Below are positions 35,217 through 48,181 of a DNA stretch of 64,000 nucleotides, piece by piece; within the stretch, counting starts at the first letter, position 1; the number at the start of each line of letters is the position of its first letter. Below the pieces are notes generated by a model. It was not told where the DNA came from and did no database searches. It worked only from the letters and a program-made list of their open reading frames with translations. Source of the stretch: Gonapodya sp. JEL0774. Taxonomy: Eukaryota; Monoblepharomycota; Monoblepharidomycetes; Monoblepharidales; Gonapodyaceae. The DNA lies in the NCBI GenBank assembly GCA_027604505.1, contig JADIIX010000046.1, forward strand, positions 88,627 to 152,626. Direction: 5' to 3'. The position numbers and the translations under genes were made by a program.

Positions 35217-38200
35217 TTGAACTTCAACACCACAGAACCACCCCCAATTTCCCAGTTGTTACATAAAATAACCACCAGGATGCAATCCATGAACAGCGCC
35301 ATTGTTTTCCGGAGCAACTCCCTCATCGCCAACTGCGCAATGAAACTTCCCTTGCATGACGAACCTACTTTTATCAACTCTGACGACAATGATTTCCAGC
35401 CAAAGCAATCTAAGCCAAGGTTGACTCCACCACCCAAGGCCAAAGATCGCTCAGGATTAGTCTGCGGGGGAGAGGAAAACAAGGTGAGTGATTGCACTCC
35501 ACCTCAAAAGGCAGGAGGGATCACAGGTTATGAGATGGGCGGAGATTCTATGGCAAAAAAAGTTGAAACAGAGGGCATGAGTGGGACTCTCACCAATTGA
35601 GAGCTTTGATTCCCCGAGGAAGCGAATGCGAGTGGTGGTTCAGTCTGTTGGACATTCACACGCTTCCCATCACTGGAGATTGCCTAATCCATGGAATTAA
35701 TCTTGCACATCGTTTTATAATGGATCTGCATGGCACCTAACACTCCTTTTCTTCTATCCCATATGACCATTTGGCATCTTGTTTCCACAAACCCTCCTGG
35801 TCCTCATTTCTTTCATCCAACCTCCACTGTCTCCTCACCCACAAACTGATTGTGGACACACTTGTAGAAGAAGCCTTTTCAACGGTCCAAAGGGTTGGAG
35901 ATTCCACCTCCGTTGGTGGAAGTTTCTTCGAATGATCAAGTTTCTCGCAAGAGAAATACAAGTGACAAAGACGTGAGTCAACAGTCAATCCCTCTAACTT
36001 GAGGAATGAGAGAGGCAAGAGGAAATGACCTTCAGTTTCGCTTCCCGTGGTTGAAACAGGACTCCGAGACAATTGATGCAAATGGCGAGAGACCAAGAAA
36101 AACTCTCAAAACAAAACCTTCCGAAGCCGTAAGTTTTTACTCTCCCTTTCTGTTTGAGGCTTGATTTCAGAGTTGGAAATCTGACTTATCTTGACTATCA
36201 TGTATCCTATCTTGGTTCTTTTGTCAATCCGAATTCCAACGCATATTTCGTGCTTCATTTTGCTCTCTCCTATATTCCAATATGTTTGTTTCAAGTCCAA
36301 GGTGAGAGACTGCACAAGTTGACCTCTGATTCTTGGGTTATTTTGAAATGAGAACTCCATACTGACAATCACAATCACAACAACAAAGCTTCTTCAACCG
36401 AGCGTGAGAGATTTTTTCTTCAGAAAACCCAGCTCCACGGATCATGTAAGATATTTTCAGTTATGTTCAGGCGTACGTGTGTCGTTCCCAGTTCTTATTT
36501 TTGGTCTCCACTACCAGCCACCGAATGCCCTGCGAGACGAAACCAAGAAGAACTCTTCTCATGACAAACCTCAAAAAGCTGGAGCAACAGAAACGGTACA
36601 TGTATATCGTTGATCTATTATGGAATCAGGTTCAATGTTCATGTCATTCATGGGGCTTGATTCACCTTGGTAGGTTCAGCCACAAGTGTTGGATCCTTTG
36701 CCCGACCTATTCCGGGGGTGCCTCGATGCTGCCCTGTGCAAGATCAAAGCTCACACCTGTTCCAACTCCGCACAGGTTGAAAAGGTCAAGGTGGTAATGA
36801 ACAGTCGGAACGTGAGAGCACCAGATTGAAACTAGTCGTCAGAGATGAATGTATCACTGATACTCTGTTCTGATTCAGGAGGAAGAGTTGATGCATATCA
36901 AAGAAGCCAGCTTGAGGGGGGGGGACGTGAAGAGACAAATGGGATGGGGCGGAGACCCTTTGTCGACGACACAAGTCAACGGAGCATTTGCCAGAAACAA
37001 AGATTATCTCGGAGAGGTAAGAAGCAACAATGGACTCTCTATGTCAGTACCTACTCTTATCTAATTTTTCTCATTACAAGGGGCCATTCCAGTTGGAGTC
37101 TGGCTCGTACACCAACCGAGTCGTGGCGGCCCTAGTTCATGCCATCAACAGGTCATCTGTCCAGGATATCCCGATGTCGGATGCCATGGACGCAGTCCCC
37201 AACACTTGATCGGACTACATTGTGGCAGCAGCGCACTCGAAGGCCGCCGAGAAAAAGTTTGCCGAGCACAGCAAGAAAAGGTACATCAAGTGGCTGTCAA
37301 AGCACCTAAGTGAAGGTACCTTCAACGGTTTCATATGTTGCTTGAGGTGGGCCGTTACACATACCAGGCCTCGATCCTCACCAACTGTAAGTGTCACTCT
37401 GCGCTTTGGTCTTGTCACATGTTCAATCTCAGTGTCAGGTGGGGCCCTCTCTCCATTGGATAGAGGACACCCAATCCGATCAAGCGACGAGTTGTGTCTG
37501 TCTCTATATGTGCGAGATCTCAACCAGCCTGACACTTCAATAAATATTGGCAAGTACCTCACAACATGCTTCCATGGGTAAGAACCCCAAGACCTCTGTG
37601 GTGGCAAAGGTGGCCTTCCAAGCAAGCCTAGATCGACTGGTCTTGTGAGCAGTACTCAATCTGTCTGCATTTGCATGGTTAACAATCCCTTCCACTTCCC
37701 AACCAGGTTGACGCGATCACTGGTGATGCTCCAAGGCATCCCCACAATCGAATCCGACCTCCCACCTTGCGACAGTCTGCGAGTCCTTCTCCTTGGCGAA
37801 TCCACACCTGAAGTTGTCCACGGCATTCGAGATTCTCTGGCAGGCACGCCGGACACATCAAAACACTTTACTTTGCAGAACCCGCAAAGTGAGGAAGAGC
37901 TTGATGCAGCCATTCGATGTCTTGAAGAAATCCCAAGTGCACGGCAATTCGTGGGATGGCACTCTTGACAATGGTCTTTTAGTCTACAAACTGAGTCACT
38001 ATTCCCACATGGAAAATGCTGTGAGTGCTCAGTCATCTGGTGACTATGTTTCTAAATGTTGATTGATGTCCTCCAGCTACCCTGAATATTACAAACTCTC
38101 TGTGAAATAAGACCCCAGAAGAGCGCCAAGAGTGGGCCTCACGTGCCAGGACCACCTCCCACAACAGAGAAGTAGGGGTTCATGGCACAGTGAGTGTTTT

Positions 38201-38560
38201 GTGACTATTTTGCAACAGATTCTTAGCACAGAAAGTTCCACTCAAATCTGATCAAATGTATACCTTCTGCTTTATGCACACCACCGGAATGAAGACCCCA
38301 GAAGAGCGCCAAGAGTGGTCCTCACGTGCGAGGATTGCCGCCTACAAGAGAGGAGTAGGCATTCATCGTGCAGTGAGTGTTCTGGGGCTACTTTGCGACA
38401 GATCCACTCAAATCCAATCAAATGTGTACCTTCTGCTTTACTCAGTCCACCTGAATCAAGACCCAAGAACAGCGCCAAGAGTGGACAATGCTTCGTAGCA
38501 AAGCTTTAGAGAAAAAGTTCACAGCCATGGTGAGTTCACACAATTTTCACATTTTCTTCT
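35217..38560 (+). pseudogene. Decaying intron-rich gene or element of unknown family
   Basis: Coding-like pieces with proper splice sites are scattered on the plus strand. An opening frame 35217-35483 ends at a GTGAGT donor. Exon 36674-36793 (reads LDPLPDLFRGCLDAAL) joins in phase 0 to 36879-37016 (reads EEELMHIKEASLRGGDVKRQ) and to an exon starting at 37081. That exon is interrupted by TGA at 37207-37209, after which the same frame stays open and basic (AEKKFAEHSKKRYIKWLSKH). Further pieces lie at 37690-38020, and exon-like repeats encoding TPEERQEW lie at 38111-38496. The in-frame stop, missing junctions and repeated exon suggest decay; a transposon-derived or lineage-specific gene family is possible. 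No catalytic or structural domain was recognised. Confidence 0.4.
38111..38496 (+). repeat. Tandem repeat of an exon plus its intron (2.2 copies)
   Basis: Unit A 38111-38293, unit B 38294-38459 and partial unit C 38460-38496 all begin GACCCNAGAANAGCGCCAAG. A and B each encode TPEERQEW(A/S)SRAR, carry a GTGAGTGTT donor at the same place, and continue through the same intron-like tail ending in CTTCTGCTTTA. They differ by point changes and a short deletion in B. Confidence 0.85.
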
Positions 38561-39541
38561 CCCCACATCAGTTTGAAATGACCTCCTCTTCATGCTATAT
38601 TGTTATTTTTTTTTGCTACTAGACCGACAAGGAACAGAAAACACACGGGGCAAAATCTGAAAGACAGGTGACATGCTTATGGTAAGCATTCTCAAAATCT
38701 CTGCCTTATGCTATTTATAAGTTGAATCTTCTGATGCCCCATGCAGCTTTCACTCTCAAAGAAAGCAAAGCGAGATTTTTGAGTCTAATTAAAAGTGGTT
38801 AGATCAGACTCTTGAAGTCATGGAATAGGCTGGGCTACTTTGTGGTTTGCGACCGTCTATGCATTCCAGCATTGTGCTTCGTCAACCAAACAGCTTTTCT
38901 TCACTACGGGGCCAAGAAGTGCACGAGTAGTGGAAAGAAGCACACTTGCAGCTTGTTCACGGATTGATTTCGTGAAATTATTCTAACAAACCGTGAATTC
39001 CGGGATTCTGATAATGCCACCCTGATTGGAGCTAGGAATGCAATTGAAATTCAAGAATACGGTGTTGATACAAATTCATTTCATGATTGTTTCTGTTGTC
39101 ATTCCCTGTGCTCTCCACGCCAGGTCAAGCCAAAGTAGTTTTGATAATTGTGCATGTGGATTACCAATTCAGTCTCTCAAATAAATGTATTTGACTTCGT
39201 TTGTTGACACCTCCTGTTTTACATAAATACCAATGAATATCATCGAAAGTCCACTTCCCACCCACTCTTTCATACACCCCTCCCCCCCCCCCCCCCTCCC
39301 ACAACTGCCCTGCCAGGCACTATGGTCACCAACATTTCCTCCGCCGGCCCCTGCACAATCCTCCTGTCTGTCCCTTCCCCGCCCCCTTTCTGTCCTTGAT
39401 GTTCCGCTCATATTCCAACCACGCCCCCCCTTCTCCTCCCTCACCACGCCGACCCTCACAGGCGCTCCCTCAGGCCACCCACCCTACCCTCTGCACGAAC
39501 CTGTGTCAAATCATTCACCGGTTACCTGTCCGCCTGCGCTA
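38561..39541. other. Intergenic region with a C-rich tract
   Basis: AT-rich DNA to about 39230, then strongly pyrimidine-rich sequence with a run of C at about 39281-39297. Plus-strand frames here are Pro-rich low complexity without family features. No gene supported. Confidence 0.45.
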
Positions 39542-39669
39542 TTGCTCCTGGTGCTTTACACCAGAACCCAAAGTGCAGATGCTATCGAGGCACCATTAGG
39601 AGTGTCTTCGAGATCTTCCGCGAACCGATAAATTCACCCCTTAATTTCTGTGGTGTCACGATGCCCGCC
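39542..39669 (+). pseudogene. Truncated focadhesin exon-1 copy
   Basis: 128 bp align without gaps to the complement of 17483-17610 in focadhesin exon 1, with about 9 differences (roughly 93% identity by hand count). The copy is in the opposite orientation to the parent. The CAA codon after SSRSSANR has become TAA, and homology stops abruptly on both sides. It is a non-functional fragment about 22 kb from its source. Confidence 0.9.
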
Positions 39670-39943
39670 ACACGATCACGTGGCCCGCACGCAATCCAGC
39701 CTTATACACGGTGGATCCGGGGATGCGAATTCTTGTTGTGAGAACTATATGCAAGCCGCAGTTCTTCTGCACGCTCTCAATCGGTTCTCTGAGAGAAGAC
39801 TCAGATGTCGAGAGATATGTATATGTAGTATATTGTACTCGCTGATGCATACCACCCCTCAGCTGTGATCACTCTTGATCACGGGTGGGCATTCACACCA
39901 CGCTAAGTCCACTCCCCGTCCTGCACCTGTGTCGCCTGTCCGT
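39670..39943. other. Short spacer, no gene seen
   Basis: Lies between the focadhesin fragment and the stop of the PHYH-like gene. It probably contains the 3' end signals of the latter. Confidence 0.4.
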
Positions 39944-41225
39944 TCACTTCGTCTTTCTCCAGCACACTGGATAATATTCACTCTCCATCTCATCTCCATC
40001 CTTGAGACCCGGATCGTACCCGACAGGGAATCCCCACTCCCTCGTTTTATCCACGATGAACCGCACGTCATCACCAATCCAACGGGTAGCCCAAGCGCGG
40101 CGCCGAAAAGACGAGTGTTGGTTTCCAGGGGACCCGTGGACAATCATAGCTTGGAAAACTGAGGGAGGCCGATCGCAACTTCTTGACTGGGAAGCGGGAG
40201 AGACGAGTATTACTCACCGAGCGCATCTCCCACTTCCATTCCAAACTTGAGAATTTCGGCAGTGCCCTGAGCACGAATGGCTTCAATGTCAGGTAGACTT
40301 GGAAGAGTGACACCCGAATATCGTTGTCCCGTGCCGAACTTCTGGGGAGAGTGCGGGGGCCATCGATGGGAGCCTGCAACGTACTCCACTGACAAAATCA
40401 AAAACGTGAATACCGGAAGGATATGATGACACGTTGCTGTTCAGAATAAACGTTTCTTGTTCTAAACTCACAACTCCCTGTTTCTCGGTCTATTGGGTCA
40501 AGTGGAACCCACACAGTCGACACTTGCCAGCCGCGGATCGCCCAATAAGGCTGATCTTGATGCCACGCTGTGAGAGGAGCCGTTTGGGGTTAGTCAGGAC
40601 CGGTTCCAAAGTTGTGACAGGGTTGCACTTACGGGTAGTGTTCTCAGTACCTGGCTCTCGCATCTTGATGTGCAATTGTTAATTAGAAAAGAAACCACGG
40701 AAGCTCGGAAATTGGAGATGGCACTCACAAATAATTGGTCGTACAAAAAGCGTGTTTTACTGGCGCCCATGATTTCCCCCGTAATTTCCGCACAGGGACC
40801 ATTTCGAATGAAATCCAGGGCCTGCTTTCCGACGTTGCTCTGACGTCTCCACACGTCAAGCTCTCCTAGTGTCCAACAAATCACCACGACAACCACATTC
40901 AGCAAAAAGATCCATCAATCCCAAACGCAAGTTACTGTCATACCGTAAAAACGTCCAGGCTTATCCTTCGGAGTATATTCAAAAGCTCGGCCGGGGCCCA
41001 CTTCTTCCGTTGTCACGACAGCTCTGTCAACCATGGCCCTCATCTTTTCGATCCATTCAAGGGGGATAACCCCTCGGAGGCACACGACTCCATCTCGGTC
41101 ATAAGCAGCCTGGATGTGAATCCATCGTCGAGGAAGAGTGGGAGAAGGTCAGAGTAAAATCAGAAAGGGAACTCAAGACCGAGAGAGAAGCACACTTTGT
41201 CCTCATTGGTTACGAGAACAGTCAT
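39944..41225 (-). CDS. Phytanoyl-CoA dioxygenase (PhyH) family protein
   Basis: Seven exons (41225-41196, 41109-40944, 40865-40729, 40663-40633, 40567-40472, 40388-40218, 40149-39944) close in frame at 278 residues, normal for the family. Expected Fe(II)/2-oxoglutarate signatures are present: YDRDGVVCLRGVIPLEW at the N terminus, FLYDQLF, the metal-binding HxD in PWHQDQPYW, WVPLDP, EYVAGSHRW, the distal metal His in IVHGSPGNQ, and a downstream RRAWATRW supplying the 2-oxoglutarate Arg. It should hydroxylate or otherwise oxidise a small substrate; the substrate is unknown, and true phytanoyl-CoA specificity is not implied. No PTS1 at the C terminus (WRKTK). The ATG at 41225 gives a 10-codon first exon; the frame is open further upstream, so an earlier exon is possible. 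Exon 4 is only 31 nt. Divergent from the MBOAT gene. Confidence 0.9.
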
Positions 41226-41590
41226 GATGGGAAGTTCCGAAGCTCTCGTGAATTCGACAAGCCTATCTTTGCCGTCTTTTATGGACCCCTGGTGGGTGAC
41301 ACCACACCGGACAAACAGTTGGTTGTGGCAATGCAACTCTAAAAATGTAAGGCGTGGTCTTCACATTTCCAATGTATTGTTCATGGGAGATGCAGCAGTG
41401 AAATCCAAAGGTTTTCTAATACATTAATTGTTTAGAGCTACTTCTCTAATGAGCTTCAAATTTCACGCGGATTGACATCGGGTGAATTAGATGTTTGTTG
41501 GTTATATGTATCCGACCGCATCCGCCGACTTCGCGAACTTCTCCATTCTCGGGCAGATTTGAGACATTCCCCAACCTGTCCTCTCAAAAC
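41226..41590. promoter_or_regulatory. Bidirectional region between PHYH-like and MBOAT genes
   Basis: 365 bp separate the two divergent start codons, so a shared promoter region is likely. About 120 bp adjoining the PHYH-like ATG stay open in its frame on the minus strand, which leaves room for a longer first exon. AT-rich DNA at 41395-41470. Confidence 0.45.
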
Positions 41591-43387
41591 ATGGGACCAG
41601 GGGGCTTCCTTTCATTGATCACCAGCCAAGTTACCAGCGTTTTACAGACAACTTCAAATGGTTCTTCGGTTTTGACATGGGCAGACGCATTAGCTTCACT
41701 CCCATCCACCATCCCCATTCCATCCTTCACTCCCGTTTTGCTTGCGGTTTATTCTCCTGTTCTCTCCTCTCCCGGCTCCGAGTCTTCCGCTCCCCTGAAT
41801 CTCTCCCACGTCCTTGCACCCCAAATTCTCATATGGTCACACATATTCATCTTGCATCAGGGACTTTTGCGATACGCTAAAACGGTTCTTACCGATGACC
41901 CCAAGGGGAATCCCTCTTCTTCATTTCCGCGGCTCTCCCTCTCGATGTTCTGTATTGTCATCTGCCTGACGCTCCTTCTAGTCCCGACATTGCTGCCATT
42001 GCCCGACGATGTACTTGGAGTAAAAAAAGTGAGTGAATGTGCAATGTTGAGTCAGAACCTATGCAAACCTGGTGCTACAACCGGTGGCAGCTTGGTCCCA
42101 CATTACGTTACATGAACGCAGCAATGGCGTTCATTGGGTCTGAGAAGATTCTGGAGTGGCTCTTGTATCGGTCCCGTGATGTTGCCTTGCTTCGACGTTT
42201 ACTCCAAGAACCAGACACGGCTCCGTCAAGCTCACCCACTTCGCCGACCCGCTTACATGCACCGTATGCTTTCTTCATTGACTTTACAACCCTCAATCCT
42301 ACTCCACCTGGTTCTTCCGACCAACAATTATTTGATCGAGATGAGGAAGTGTCATCCGTGCTCCCAACAGTGCCAAGCCTCAGTGTGCTAGGACATCGTG
42401 TATTGCAATTCCCGAAGAGCTTCTTCATATCTTTCCTTATCAATTACGTTGCGTACGATATCATCGAAAAAATTTTCCATTCTCTTCCACGTGCCACAAT
42501 TCTCGCGCTTCCTCACTTGCCCCGACAATGTCTCTACTTTTTGTACGCGGTCGAAATTTACTTTCAGTTGGAGCTTCTTTTTGGATTCTGCTCTGCTTTT
42601 GCCGTCGTCCTTCTTGGTCAGCCACTCAGTCGTTGGTCCGAACCAATGTTTGATGCACCGTGGCAAGCAAAAGGGATTTCCGAATTCTGGGGCCGCAGGT
42701 GGCATTCAAGCTTCCGCCACCTTTGGGTAGAACTCGCTTACAAACCTGCAAAGAATGCCGTTTTCTGGATCTTGCGGTTTACGGAAGGAAACATTCAGTC
42801 GAATTCGAAACCTCTGGTAGCCTACCGCACATTATCATTTCTTCTTCGACCACTTCCTACATTGGCGGTGTTTGCAGCATCCGGATTCATGCATGAGGTC
42901 ATGCTTGCAATAAGCAGCGGAGGTAAACCTCGAAGAGCAGGGCGACAAATGAGGTTCTTCCTCCTTCAAGGTGAGGATTGAATAATTGTAGCGTAACGCA
43001 TCTTACAGACTCAAATATGTGGACAGGTGTTGGATCCATTCTGGAACGGGTTATTCTTGACTACGTTCCGGCGATCAAGACACTTCTACGGCGATATCCA
43101 ATCGCCGCCCGGGTTTACACCTGGGTTTGGCTATTTGCTACTGTCGACGGGTTTGCTAGCGTGTTTGTTGAGGTGAGAGGAAACAGGTTGTTGCGAAAGA
43201 GTCACAATTGACGCAGTTTTGGTCCCCTAGAATGAGCAGCATCTCGCCGTCCGGAATCCTTTCAGCGCGATCGCTTTTCTCACAACTGGGAAGTTTTATC
43301 ACACTTAATGCGTTGTACAGACTCAGGAGCCGACTGAACAAAAGTATTATTGTTGTATGTATTCTTAATTGTCCCTTTTCTCTTTAA
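41591..43387 (+). CDS. MBOAT family acyltransferase, wax-synthase-like domain
   Basis: Four exons (41591-42028, 42091-42970, 43009-43172, 43217-43387) give about 550 residues. The protein is hydrophobic with many predicted membrane helices, for example LSHVLAPQILIWSHIFIL, SMFCIVICLTLLLVPTLLPL, SFFISFLINYVAY and LELLFGFCSAFAVVLLG. The wax-synthase-type MBOAT core is visible: PMFDAPWQAKGISEFWGRRW followed by HSSFRHLWVELAY, with the conserved His in AASGFMHEVML. Relatives transfer acyl groups from acyl-CoA to alcohols, sterols or secondary metabolites in the endoplasmic reticulum; the acceptor here is unknown. It is transcribed away from the PHYH-like gene and 240 bp ahead of the isomerase gene in the same direction, which makes a lipid-modifying role plausible. 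Confidence 0.88.
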
Positions 43388-43627
43388 CATAGGACATCAT
43401 ACGTCCAACGACGAGAAACCTATGTCTTGTATTGTGTTTGCGTGAAATCCCTCAGCTAAATATATACGTATTTGTCTTGCGTGCACATCCTTCAAACAGT
43501 CGTGTACAGCGGCGAGTAGGGACAAACTCTCGGCCCCACTATTGCCGAACTTGTTCCCGGGAGCTGACGTTGTTCTTCTTCACCACCCCTTCACCACCCC
43601 CATTTAAATTTCTGTGATCACCTGGAG

Positions 43628-44865
43628 ATGTCTTCGCAGGTGGATCTTGGTCTTGAGGATATGACAGTGGAGGTTGATGGTTCCGTAGCAACCATTACTT
43701 TCCGACGTTCCAAAACGTACAATAGCTTTCGTACGTATTCATTTCATTTGAAGGGAAACCTAGTAAACGAAAGTATCATGCTGATTCAATCTATTGAAAG
43801 GCCATCAAACTTGTGCGTGTCTTCGAGATCACGCTTTCCTCCCCGTCGCTCTAACAACCACCTCACCCATCTACCACAGACGGAGAGCTGGCCAAAGCTT
43901 TGCGGTATTGCAACACCAATTCTGATGTTGTTTTCACTGTGATGACGGGAGAGGGCAAATTTTTCTCCAGTGGTCAAGACTTGAAGGATGCGACCTCAAG
44001 ACCCCCTGCAAAAGGTGCAAAATGGTTTGGCAAAGCTTTCAAATGAACTCAACTCGAGCCTTATCTCCATGCGCAAACAGATCCACATTCCGCTCGAGAA
44101 GAAAGCATGCGGAGCTTGTCAACTGGTCCCGAAGCCGCGGCGATAGCGCTCGTTGATCATAAAAAGATTCTCATTGCTGCATTGAATGGTCCCGTCATTG
44201 GCTGGCCTGCAGGTATGAGCTAGTTGCAAGCCGTTGTCTCGCTCTCTTGAGACCACTCATTGTTTGATTGATTTGTGTCGTAACGGGCACAGCCGCTATC
44301 TCTGTGGTGGATCTGATCATTGCATCAGACAATAGCTACGTTTATATGCCATTTATGAGTTTGGGCATATCTATCGAGGCTGGAGGATCACTGGGCTGGC
44401 GGCTCCGCGCAGGCATTGGAATGGCAAATGATATGATACTGACCGGCAGACGAGCCACTGCACAAGAGTTGCTTGCGTTGGGTGGAATCCAGCGTGTCTT
44501 TCCGTCGGCGACGTTTGCAAAGGATGCCGCCGGATGGGTAAGAGAACTAGCAAAAAACAACCCTTGGAGTCAGTTGGAAGCCAAAAGAATTATCAGGGAG
44601 CCACTGAAGGCACAGTTTCATGCTGCAATTGCTTCGGAGCAAGAGTGAGTGTATGAGTGTGACTGTGATATCGCGGGCAATGAGAATCATGAGGTGAAAC
44701 ACTTTAGGTCCCAGATTGAGCGAGCAGGGATATCTTTTGGCGTCCCGAGTGGATTTTCGAAGCGCCAAGGTTCGTGCTGTCAGCGAGGACTTGCCGCATT
44801 CGCTGAGACTTCTTTTTGGCTTGTAAACAGCCGAACTTGCATCTGCCAAGAAGTCAAAGATGTAG
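43628..44865 (+). CDS. ECI1: Enoyl-CoA hydratase/isomerase, probable peroxisomal delta3,delta2-enoyl-CoA isomerase
   Basis: Six exons (43628-43730, 43880-44014, 44081-44212, 44293-44644, 44715-44769, 44851-44865) encode 263 residues. Crotonase-fold landmarks: VATITFRR, the first oxyanion segment FSSGQDLKDA, ILIAALNGPVIGWPAAA at the second, then a stretch VYMPFMSLGISIEAGGSLGW and the helix MILTGRRATAQELLALGGI, matching Eci1/ECI2 isomerases of unsaturated fatty acid beta-oxidation. The last exon is a 15-nt micro-exon coding KSKM and stop, a recognised PTS1 variant for peroxisomal import. If the preceding intron is kept, the protein instead ends in LRLLFGL without a PTS1. A premature stop after 44014 is removed by the 66-nt intron 44015-44080. 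Exact substrate class is inferred from overall similarity. Confidence 0.83.
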
Positions 44866-45061
44866 ACCGCATGCACCACAAATACATGAGATACATATCC
44901 CTATCCGAATAGGTGGGGCCGGGCCAGGATACGAGCATAACATAATTACACGGGATGATCTCGTACACCACACTCACCGTGGTCACCCGTGCACAAATTC
45001 CGGCCATCTTCGCAAAAACAAGGTTGTACTCAGTAGCAGTGACGCAATACACACATGAAAG

Positions 45062-46730
<1,669 letters not shown>

Positions 46731-46934
46731 AAGTGATGGAGTAGTGGGAACTCAATGTGGAAACAAAAAAACACTGCAAAATAGCTACCATTTCCTTGTT
46801 AATTGAAATAGAATGTACTGTGCTTGTGAAGAGAACCGTTATCCCACGATCCCCAGTCATAACGAGGTGTCACATGTAATGAAAGGATTTGGTTCCACAT
46901 TCTTTGCCTCTCCCTCCTTGAAATACGACAACCG

Positions 46935-48027
46935 ATGCCTGGGCCAACCCGCAAGAGATCACGGGGTAGCTCAAACGTGGTGGCTCCCGAGGAGGTGATG
47001 GAAGTTGTCGAGCACGAATCACCGTCTCAAGATCCCAAACCTGTGGCTGCGTCGGTGCCCCCACCGAACTGGGAAAGAATGGTCGATATCGTCACGGAAT
47101 TCCGCGAAACGCATAAAGCACCTGTTGACACAGTGGGGTGTGCGTGCCTTGCCGAATCAGCTCAAGACATTGGAGAGAAAGTGAGAGTTCTTGTGTCCAA
47201 CTCCCTCCATGTCGTCCAAATTATTAATTACGCCTCACGCATTCCCCATTTTGCTGTTGTCTCTGTTAATTGCAAGGCTTACCGTTTTCAGACTCTTGTG
47301 TCTTTGATGCTGAGTTCCCAAACCAAAGATCCCATAACCGCTGCAGCGATGGTCTCGATTCAGAACCACATCCGCTCAACTCCTGCTGAAAATAGTTGCG
47401 AAGAAAAAGCTCCAGCGAAATATTTTTGTGCTCAAACTCTGTTGGCACTGACGGACAGTACCCTGGATTCATTAATCGGCAAAGTTGGATTTCACAATCG
47501 GAAAACAAAATTTCTGAAACAAGTTGCTCAAATATGCACGGAACAACACGGTGGTGGTGGGTGTCACTGCAGGGTTTGCTGTAACAACATCCGCTTGGAG
47601 AGTAGAGCTCTGGTCCACCTCAGATGTGCCACCGTCGCTCCCATTCCTCCTGTCCTTGCCTGGCGTGGGGCCAAAAATGGCCCACCTATTTCTCCAATCT
47701 GCATATGGAATCTCTGAAGGAATTGGCGTGGACACACACGTGCACAGGATTGCAAATAGGTTTGGCTGGGTCAACACCGAATCGCCTCCTGCAGGAAGTC
47801 CACGAAAAGGGGCGAAGAAACCTTTTGGCACTGGCCCAGAAGGGACGAGACGGGAGCTGGAATCGTGGCTTCCAAGAAGCCATTGGGCGACAATCAACCC
47901 GCTTCTGGTTGGGTTTGGACAAGTTCATTGCCTCCCCGTGAACCCACTTTGCGGGGAATGTCCGGTGAATGAAGCAGGACTTTGCCCGACTGGCAAGAAG
48001 AGCAAGATAAAAAAAGTAAAATACTAG
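46935..48027 (+). CDS. NTH1: Endonuclease III homologue (bifunctional DNA glycosylase/AP lyase)
   Basis: Three exons (46935-47180, 47277-47550, 47624-48027) encode 307 residues. The N terminus [13 protein letters not shown] is basic and nuclear-signal-like. The HhH-GPD core is complete: [20 protein letters not shown], the helix-hairpin-helix [11 protein letters not shown] with the catalytic Lys, and [14 protein letters not shown] with the catalytic Asp. The [4Fe-4S] loop is [19 protein letters not shown], giving C-x6-C-x2-C-x6-C. It removes oxidised pyrimidines in base excision repair in nucleus and probably mitochondria. Compared with human NTH1, there is an extra Pro/Gly/Lys-rich insert between the VDTHVHR motif and [14 protein letters not shown]. 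The basic tail is [10 protein letters not shown]. Its stop is 154 bp from the convergent RhoGEF stop. Confidence 0.93.
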
Positions 48028-48181
48028 CTGCGACTATTACAAGTTAAGTGGGTAATATGATCTCCTGCGATGCAGCGTATGTAGCGAATAAATCAATAAA
48101 CATGCACGTGCCATCTTCACAATTAGGATAGTTGGGTCCCCCGCCAAGTAATCAGCAGCACCACTGCCGAAACCACGCCGG

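Noticed and set aside
38111..38496. CRISPR-like array of repeats
   Set aside because: Units are about 170-180 bp, adjacent, diverged, and contain exon and intron sequence in a eukaryotic genome.
39233..39631. 132-codon Pro-rich plus-strand frame
   Set aside because: It is low-complexity C-rich sequence that merely runs into the focadhesin fragment and stops at the nonsense codon.
44015..44080. Premature TGA in the isomerase suggesting a pseudogene
   Set aside because: A 66-nt intron with a GTGCAA donor and a CTCAAC branch point removes it and restores the crotonase reading frame.
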